From Alentia gelatinosa (taxonomy: Eukaryota; Annelida; Polychaeta; Phyllodocida; Polynoidae): a stretch of DNA of 64,000 bases. Below are positions 57,128 to 64,000 of this stretch, piece after piece. Each line of letters starts with the position of its first letter. Positions within the stretch are counted from its first letter, which is position 1. Where the stretch lies: NCBI GenBank assembly GCA_950022655.1, contig OX465582.1:89991801-90055800 (forward strand). The letters are read 5' to 3'. Made by a program: the position numbers and the translations under genes. The notes beneath the pieces are model-generated. The model ran no database searches and was not told the DNA's origin. It saw only the letters and a list, made by a program, of their open reading frames with translations.

Positions 57128-57388
57128 TATCTCACCCCTGGTTTTTTTTTCGCCATAGACTTAACATTGAAAACTCGTATCCAACGCCCATAAGGTATTT
57201 AGCAAAAATATCCAATGGGGGATTATGTCACAAATGTTAGCCCATTAGTCAATGTGAGGGGTGAGATAAATTCAGAAACCTATGAATTCAAGTTTAGGGT
57301 CAGAGCACGATCCCACCTCGTTTGAATCGCTACGCATTACTATGCGATACAAACTCTGACCCTAAACTTTCATAGGTTTCCTCTATAT
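57128..57388. repeat. Composite foldback: C-tail plus intact palindrome P
   Basis: The C-tail is 57128-57268. P is 57272-57388, with arms AGAAACCTATGAATTCAAGT and AAACTTTCATAGGTTTCC and inner GTTTGAATCGC/GCGATACAAAC. It is the uninterrupted reference for 425-1295. Confidence 0.85.
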
Positions 57389-57849
57389 TATCTCATATAA
57401 GTTTAGCCATAGGAATAACGTTAGAAAACTAGGAGCAAATAGTTTGTTCATCATTGATCAATGAGCGTGCAATTATGAATGAATAACAATTAAAAGGTTT
57501 GGGTTACATTCATTCTATAGATAGTTTTCTGTTATTCACTTGTACCCAGTCAACTTGACATTTCTGGAACTGCTTGAGTCTAGTGGTATTTTGGTCTTGA
57601 GACCAGGGATACTTTTCTGGAAGCACGCTAGAAGTTCAATGTGACCACTCTAACCTCTAGGCGATGTATATAGTATATGCAAGCACTCTCTGAAAATACT
57701 CAATGATCACCCCCGTAAACTGAAAATACTACGCCATGGCCATGGCGGAGTGAATGTGAGATGACGTCGTACGCTATTAACCATTGCGAAGTAATTTGAA
57801 TTATTCTGATATTGTGATGCTATTTGATGTCAGTGAAAGGGGTGAGATA
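57389..57849. repeat. D-tail split by about 250 bp
   Basis: The left half (57389-57437) and right half (57690-57849, ending GGGGTGAGATA) together match 62636-62852. The intervening 250 bp is of unknown origin. Confidence 0.7.
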
Positions 57850-57852
57850 AAT

Positions 57853-58005
57853 CCATAACGGCACTGGAATCGTAAAATACACAATACTCCACTTGTTTGA
57901 ATGCGCCGTAATCATCACTCGGCTTCACCTCGATGACCAATGTGGTGCATCCAAACGTGTGGAGTATTGTGTATTTATACGATTCTCGATCCTCTATGTC
58001 GATCC
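57853..58005. repeat. Palindrome Z
   Basis: The arms AATACTCCACTTGTTTGAAT and CAAACGTGTGGAGTATTGTG surround an apex at 57919-57931 (TC-GGC-TTC-ACC-TC). Confidence 0.8.
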
Positions 58006-58017
58006 AATTCTAATGTA

Positions 58018-58309
58018 AAACTGAGTTTTAATCTTGGTCACTATATGCCACAACTGGAGTTTGGTATAGTGACTTCATGAGGCGAAGCCGAGTGAAGTCC
58101 TTAGCCAAAACTCCAGAAGTGGCATGCGGTGGCCAAGATTAAAACGAATCAGGTTTTGATTTTATCCTACCCCGTCTCCTCAATTTTGGAATATTACGTG
58201 ATAACAATTCTGTATGCCACTAGTGGCATATAAAACTCCGTATGGCAGGCAGCGTGGCATACGGAAACTCAATGTTAAGCCTATGGGATTTTATATTAGG
58301 GGTAGGATA
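58018..58309. repeat. Composite foldback: intact palindrome X plus B-tail
   Basis: X is 58018-58152 with arms GAGTTTTAATCTTGGTCAC and GGTGGCCAAGATTAAAAC. Its apex is GA-GGC-GAA-GCC-GA at 58079-58091. The B-tail is 58163-58309. Confidence 0.85.
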
Positions 58310-58589
58310 ATATCAAGAAACGTCACACAATTTCATATTTGTTTATATGGCATGAGTTGTTTTTGCGGAATGATATCACGAAGCGGAGCTGAGTGATATC
58401 TGTAGCAGAAGACAACGAATGCCATGTAAACAATTGTATGAAATTAAGTGACGTTTAGATTTTATCCTACCCAGTCACATGTTTTTAACTTCATATGTCA
58501 CCTGTGGCATATGAATATCATATGGCATTACCGTGGCATACAGTCTCTCCATGTTAAGCCTATGGAGATTTATATGAGAGGTAGGATAA
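58310..58589. repeat. Palindrome W plus inverse B-tail
   Basis: W is 58310-58457 with apex CACGAAGCGGAGCTGAGTG at 58377-58395. The B-tail on its right (58463-58589) is the inverse of that at 56718. Confidence 0.85.
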
Positions 58590-59055
58590 TATATAAGGCC
58601 ACCACACCCATCAGATCTCCTGGATCCAGGTAGCACCCTGCATTCCGGGTCGGGGGCAGCTGTTCCGGCTTCCCTCACCCCTCTCCCTGGGTCTAGTTCA
58701 AACGACTCGGGACCGCTTACACTTTCCACGTTACTATTACAATGAATGATATGCCTATATTTCTATTGTCAAAACCCTTAACAATCAGCTGGCAATCTTT
58801 TACTTATCATCAATTCGTATCTCAGAGCTATCAACCATTAACAGAGCCTAGTGGCTGTAGGGTAGAGATGGGCAGAAACTAGTCACTTTAAGTTGTAGGT
58901 TGGCGGATACTCTGTAGGGCAAAGGACAGATACTAATGACTGGATGGCAGCTATTCCTCTCTATCTTCCCTTCCAAACATCCGATAATTTGCCTATCATG
59001 AGGAAACCTAGAGTCTCCTGTACTCCTGGAGTACTGTACCTCCTGGAGTTCACCC
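58590..59055. other. Unassigned spacer
   Basis: A local duplication GAGTCTCCTG-ACTCCTGGAG lies near 59010-59048. No gene is recognised. Confidence 0.35.
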
Positions 59056-60480
59056 ATTCCCATTGCTACCTCTCAATCATTTCACTACCTGCACCCTGCC
59101 CATAACACCCTACCTCCCCCACACCCCTACACACCCTCACTACTCTACCAGTCTCCCTTCACTACCTGCATCCTACACATACACACCTTACCTCCCCCAC
59201 ACCCCTACACCCCCCTCACTACTCTACCAGTCTCCCTATACTCTCTCTAACCTGCCCATACACACCCTACCTCCCCCACACCCCTACAACGCCTCACTGC
59301 CCTACCAGTCTCCCTTTACTAACTGCACCCTGCCCATACACACCCTACCTCCCCCAGACCCCTACACCGCCTCACTGCTCTACCAGTCTCCCCATACTGC
59401 CTGTAACCTGCCCATACACACCCTACCTCCCCTACCTCCCCTACACACCCCTCACTACTCTACCACGGACCCTTCACTACCTTTACCCTGCCCATACACA
59501 CCCTACCTCCCCTACCTCCCCTACACACCCCTCACTACTCTACCACGGACCCTTCACTACCTTAACCCTGCCCATACACACCCTACCTCCCCTACCTCCC
59601 CTACCTCCCCTACACACCCCTCACTACTCTACCACGGACCCTTCACTACCTTTACCCTGCCCATACACACCCTACCTCCCCTACCTCCCCTACACACCCC
59701 TCACTACTCTACCACGGACCCTTCACTACCTTTACCCTGCCCATACACACCCTACCTCCCCTACCTCCCCTACCTCCCCTACACACCCCTCACTACTCTA
59801 CCACGGACCCTTCACTACCTTTACCCTGCCCATACACACCCTACCTCCCCTACCTCCCCTACACACCCCTCACTGCTCTACCACGGACCCTTCACTACCT
59901 TTACCCTGCCCATACACACCCTACCTCCCCTACACACCCCTCACTACTCTACCACGGACCCTTCAGTACCTTTACCCTGCCCATACACACCCTACCTCCC
60001 CTACACACCCCTCACTACTCTACCACGGACCCTTCACTACCTGTACCCTGCCCATACACAAACTACCTCCCCTACCTCCCCTACACACCCCTCACTGCTC
60101 TACCACTGACCCTTCACTACCTTTACCCTGCACACTCTACCTCCCCTGCCACCCCCTACACCTCCCTCACTACTCTACCAGTCTCCCTATACTGCCTGTA
60201 ACCTGCCCATACACACCCTACCTCCCCCACACCCCTACACACCTATCACTGCTCTACCAGTCTCCCTATACTGCCTGTACCCTGCCCATACACATCCCAC
60301 CTCCCCCACACCCCTACACCTCCCTCACTGCCCTACCCGTCTCCCTTTACTACCTGCACCCTGCCCATAACACCCTACCTCCCCCACACCCCTACATCTC
60401 CCTCACTGCTCTACCAGTGTCCCCTCACTGCCTGCACCCTGCCCCTGCATCCCCCCCCCTACACACACCCCTCTCACTGC
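59056..60480. repeat. CCCTACCTCC-rich minisatellite, about 70-90 bp units
   Basis: Units combine 'CTCACTACTCTACCA', 'TTCACTACCTTTACCCTGCC', 'CATACACACC' and variable numbers of CCCCTACCTC. The 348-codon Pro/Tyr/Thr frame (59063-60109) is a stop-free repeat, not a supported gene. Confidence 0.95.
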
Positions 60481-60870
60481 ACCGCCCGCCCGCCCGCCCG
60501 TTTTGTCGCCGCAATTGAGCTTATTTATCGGACTCAATGCGGGCCAAGCCGGGGCTAAGCCGCTGCCACCGCCTCCTTTCACTACTCAATTGAATTGGCT
60601 CACTTGTCCGGCGCGGGCTGCTGGCTGGGCGGGAGGGGGGGGGGGGAGGGGAGGCGGAGGAGTCGGGGGGGGGGGGAGGAGGGCCACTCCCTGCTCTCCT
60701 GCCTCGCCTCCTCCCTGGAGGAGAAAGGGCGGAGAAAGGCGGCGGGGTCGGCGGCGGGAACATGGCCGCAGGGACCGCCGGGACCGCCGGGCCGGGGACG
60801 GAGGTGGGGGCGGGAGGAGGGTGGAGGTGGTGGTGGTGGTGGTGGGGTTGTATTGAGGGATAGGGAGGCG
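60481..60870. promoter_or_regulatory. CpG-rich island
   Basis: GCCCGCCCGCCCG, G-runs and GGACCGCCGGGACCGCCGGG repeats with dense CpG. AT-containing ATTGAGCTTATTTATCGGAC at 60515-60534 and CAATTGAATTGG at 60586-60597 may be factor sites. No exon is assignable. Confidence 0.4.
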
Positions 60871-60959
60871 GCGGTAGAACCGACGTGAGGTTGTGTGGTG
60901 TGGAGAATGACAGGGGAGGCAGGGATGGAGGGGAGATGTGGTGGGGAGGAGTGGTTTTA

Positions 60960-61515
60960 GGGAAGTTGAGGGCACATTGGTGAGTTAGTGGAGGTTAGGG
61001 TGGTGATGGTGGGGTGGACGTTAGAGTGAGGGTGGTGGCGTTAGAGTGAGGGTGGTGGTTGTGTAGGTTAGGGTGGTGGTTGTGGTGTGTAGGTTAGGGT
61101 GGTGGTGTGAGGTTAGGGTGGTGGTGTGTAGGTTAGGGTGGTGGTGTGAGGTTAGGGTGGTGGTGGTGTAAAGGTTAGGGTGGTGGTGTGTAGGTTAGGG
61201 TGGTGGTTGTGTAGGTTAGGGTGGTGGTTGTGGTGGAAAGATTAGGGTGGTGGTGTTAGGTTAGGGTGGTGGTGGTGTAAAGGTTAGGGTGGTGGTGTGT
61301 AGGTTAGGGTGGTGGTTTGTAGGTTAGGGTGGTGGTTGTGTAGGTTAGGGTGGTGGTTGTGTAGGTTAGGGAGGTGGTTGTGGTGGAAAGTTTAGGGTGA
61401 TGGTGGTGTGTAGGTTAGGGTGGTGGTGTGAGGTTAGGGTGGTGGTGGTGTAAAGGTTAGGGTGGTGGTGTGTAGGTTAGGATGGTGGTGTGTAGGTTAG
61501 GGTGGTAGCGGTGTG
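60960..61515. repeat. TTAGGG-containing G-rich array
   Basis: About 19-22 bp units of GTAGGTTAGGGTGGTGGTGT-type sequence carry more than twenty TTAGGGTGGTGG cores. They are G-rich on one strand only. Confidence 0.95.
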
Positions 61516-61566
61516 ATGCAGGCATTGGAGCAGGGATGGTGATGGTGATGCAATCACTCTACGACT

Positions 61567-61982
61567 CCCTGTCTAACCGTCTAACTGCCCTTTTGTAAGG
61601 TCTGTGCTGTGAGAGCCCGTTCCTATCTCACCCTGGTATTTTTGTCCCATAGACTAAACATTGGAAACTCATTCTCCATATCCCTACGAGTATTGCAGTA
61701 CGTTCTCTATGGTCTATATCCTGTGTGTTGTCCATTCTGTCAGTGTGAACAGGGGTGAGATTAATACAGAAAGCAATGGGTTTTGATCAAGGTGTTTGTT
61801 GTCGAACTCATTTGAATGCTATGTGATATTCACTCAGCTGTCGCCTTGTTCATATCACTTCGCATCAAACTTGTGGAGAACGATGACTTTGACCAAAACT
61901 TGTTGGTTTCTTCTTTACTCTTTATCCCCCTGTTTAACCGTCTAACTGCCCCTCTATAAGGTCTGTGCTATGGGAGCCCGTC
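61567..61982. repeat. Local duplication flanking a composite foldback
   Basis: 'AACCGTCTAACTGCCC' and 'AAGGTCTGTGCT-TG-GAGCCCGT' occur at 61575-61622 and 61935-61982. Between them are a C-tail (61624-61763) and palindrome U (61764-61915), whose apex carries GGC-GACA-GCT on the minus strand. Confidence 0.7.
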
Positions 61983-62139
61983 ACCCCCTGTCTAACTGTG
62001 CTTTGTGACATTGATTGGCGCTCATGTTAATCTCACACATTGATCACTGTTATTCTTGGGAAATAGTCGAGATTAGTTTGCTCAGCTTCCACTGCATTCT
62101 GACTCATACATGGAAGTCAGGCTTGCTAAACTCTCATCT

Positions 62140-63065
62140 GACACAATCTGCTGCCTGCCACCCATTCCCTGCCACCCACTTCATTCAAACTATCACCTGC
62201 CACCCACTACCTCTCACCTGCTACCCACCACATGCTATCCATATCACACCAATTGCAGACCATCTGTCCCCTGCCAACTGCAACCTGCTACCCACTCCAC
62301 TCCACACATCACCTGTCACCCACTACCCACCACCTCTCACCTGCTACCCAACACATGCTATCCATCACCCACCATCTGTCCCCTGCCACCTGCCACACAC
62401 TATACTCCATCAGTCACTTACTACCCACTATACTCCACCTGCCAACCCCTTCACACCTTCTCTCACCTACTACCCACCACATGCTATCCATCACCAACCC
62501 AATGTAGACCATCTGTCCCCTGCCACCTGCAGCCTGCTACCCACTACACTACACCAGTCACCTTGCACCCACTACACTACACCCATCACCTGCCAACCAC
62601 TACATTCCACCCTTTACTTGCTACCCACTACACTTTATCTCACCCCTGGTACAAGTTTAGCCCTAGGAGTAACATTAAAAAAACAAAACTGAACAATCAC
62701 CCAGGTAAAGTGAAAATACTATGCCATGGTCATGCTGTAGTGAATACAAGATGACGTCCTAGGCGATTTACCAATCAGCGGCCAGGATTTCAGAGAGAAG
62801 AACAGACAAGACAAGAGGTATAAACGTCCCTAACAGTGAAAGGGGTGAGATAAATCCAGAACCGCGCTCGAATTGTAAAATAAACAATACTCCACTCTTT
62901 TGAATAGGCCGTAATCATCACTTGGCTTAGCCTCAATGACGATTGCAGAGCATCGAAACTCTTAGAGTATTGTCTATCTATACGATTCTCGAAGCAGTTC
63001 TATGTAAGCAGCCTTCACCTGCCACGCACCACCTACTATCCATCACCTGCTACCCACCACCTATC
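62140..63065. repeat. CACCTGCCACCCACTAC minisatellite, interrupted
   Basis: Degenerate units fill 62140-62635 and resume at 63010-63065 ('CACCTGCCACGCACCACC'). The gap is a composite foldback. Thr/Pro/His frames up to 225 codons are repeat shadows. Confidence 0.85.
62636..63006. mobile_element. Composite foldback: D-tail plus palindrome Z, as one insertion
   Basis: The D-tail (62636-62852) has TATCTCACCCC and GGGGTGAGATA ends. Z is 62856-63006, with a diverged apex (GGC-TTA-GCC) at about 62924-62932. Array sequence lies on both sides, so tail and palindrome entered together. Confidence 0.8.
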
Positions 63066-63224
63066 ATCGACTGAATGCGCCCGTAGTCGTTGATTCAGTA
63101 TACGCCTTCCTTTAAAACTCTGGTGTGAGTAGTGCAGGGAAACTCTACCTTGAGTCGGGCGGCAAAACCTGCATGACTTGCAGATAGTCCCCAAGGTATG
63201 AAATATAAAATGCAATGCTGTACT

Positions 63225-63519
63225 AAAGAAGAAACCAACAAGTTTTGGTCAAAGTCGTCATTATGAACGAGTTTAATGTGACGTGACATAAACAAGGCGA
63301 CAGCCGAGTGAATCTCACGCAGTATTCAAACGAGTTGGAGAAGAATGACTTTGACTAAAACGAGTCGCTTTCTGTATTTATCTCACCCCTGTACACACTG
63401 AAAGAATAGATGACAGACAGGGCATATAATCATGGAGAACAGAATGCAATACTCGTATGGGCATGGAGAACAAATTCCCAATGTTAAGCCCATGGGATAA
63501 AAATACCAGGAGTGACATA
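63225..63519. repeat. Composite foldback: palindrome U plus C-tail
   Basis: U arms 'GAAACCAACAAGTTTTGGTC' and 'GACTTTGACTAAAACGAGTC' surround an apex GGC-GACA-GCC at about 63297-63306. The C-tail (63379-63519) starts TATCTCACCCC. Confidence 0.75.
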
Positions 63520-64000
63520 AAAAATCGATCCTTTTGACTAGTGAGATATTGCGCCAATTACACGATGAGTCCTATTTCTATAATGTCCCTTCCAGCAATA
63601 TTCATTAATATCAAATGCAGATTTTCATCCACATTGCTGTTCCAGTACCCTATATATCGAGGCTAGGTGCCCACACCAATCCTCTAATCTACGTCCCTTG
63701 CCCTGAGGCACTACAAATGAAGGAGCCTGTATAGACTAGATATTTGGGTTAACATCCCCAGGGACTGTGTCCTCGCGACCAATGCAGACAAAGAAACACC
63801 AGAGGATGACGTCGTACACCATCAAGCATCACCCCCAGGTCTCCCTCTCCCCCACCACCACGCTCCGCACGCCCCGAGTATTGTAAAGAGGGTATTGGGT
63901 TCTACCCCCTGGGGTAAGGGTAGCGCAGCCCCTATGGAAGTAGTCCTATTGATCTGCCGTGCCCGTGGCCTTTCACCCCGGCCCCTATCCCTTACCCCGC
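63520..64000. other. Unassigned right end of window
   Basis: Mixed sequence becomes C-rich near 63830-63870. No gene or repeat family is recognised. Confidence 0.35.

Noticed and set aside
59063..60109. 348-codon Pro/Tyr/Thr open frame
   Set aside because: Stop-free minisatellite; composition follows the CCCTACC repeat.
62015..62692. 225- and 214-codon overlapping frames
   Set aside because: Two phases of the same CACCTGCCACC repeat run into a composite foldback element.
62636..63006. Composite foldbacks considered as Helitrons
   Set aside because: There is a hairpin near one end, but no consistent TC start, CTRR end or AT target site was seen.

Overview
The window looks like nuclear DNA of an invertebrate animal, probably marine. 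The species cannot be fixed from the sequence. The reasons are an intron-containing cholinesterase gene of metazoan type, very low gene density, many short inverted-repeat (MITE/foldback) elements, long minisatellites and a few CpG-rich islands. There is no operon structure, no recognisable rRNA or tRNA, and no transposase or reverse-transcriptase reading frame.

Only one protein-coding gene is well supported: a large first coding exon (minus strand, 25137 to 23585) of an acetylcholinesterase-like enzyme. It has a signal peptide, an intact Ser-Glu-His triad and a consensus splice donor. The rest of the gene lies further along the minus strand (to the left) and was not found here. Four cAMP-response-element-like sites sit directly upstream of its ATG.

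Almost everything else is repeats. Main classes, with working names used below: (1) Composite foldback elements, made of a long imperfect palindrome joined to a 'tail' that has its own short inverted ends. Tail types are B (TATCCTACCCC ends), C and D (TATCTCACCC ends) and K (TATCCACC ends). Palindrome types are P, T, U, V, W, X, Y, Z and G. They occur at 0-1.3, 5.6-6.1, 7.6-7.8, 14.4-14.75, 19.57-20.0, 25.75, 28.0-28.4, 36.67-37.27, 39.3-39.6, 40.4-40.7, 43.5-44.0, 51.4-52.85, 56.7-58.6, 61.6-61.9 and 62.6-63.5 kb. (2) TIR elements F1 (GGACCTGTTTCACTAG), F2 (GGGCCTGTTTGATAATC), F3 (GGCCCGGCGTCCACC), F5 (GGCGTTTACACTAGACGA), F6 (TTCACACG, 'GTGAATCCCAC'), F8 (CCACTGAGCTCCC) and a pogo-like element. 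(3) Minisatellites at 1.6-2.6, 3.4-4.6, 13.5-13.8, 15.1-16.25, 16.8-18.1, 18.9-19.5, 26.6-27.9, 33.9-34.5, 37.9-38.66, 41.0-42.0, 47.6-48.8, 55.96-56.4, 59.05-60.48, 60.96-61.5 and 62.1-62.6 kb. (4) CpG-rich islands at 16.3-16.65, 31.05-31.4, 31.66-32.2, 44.7-45.45 and 60.48-60.87 kb.

The most interesting signal is in class 1. Palindromes with unrelated arms share a structured apex: a C-GNA-G triloop on a 3-bp stem, with a conserved tandem GA/GA mismatch below it. The stem bases covary. The palindromes appear to insert into each other near the apex, travel with their tails as units, and in one case are flipped relative to the tail. This looks like a poorly described group of hairpin-forming non-autonomous elements. 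The mechanism is inference, and no enzyme for it is encoded here.
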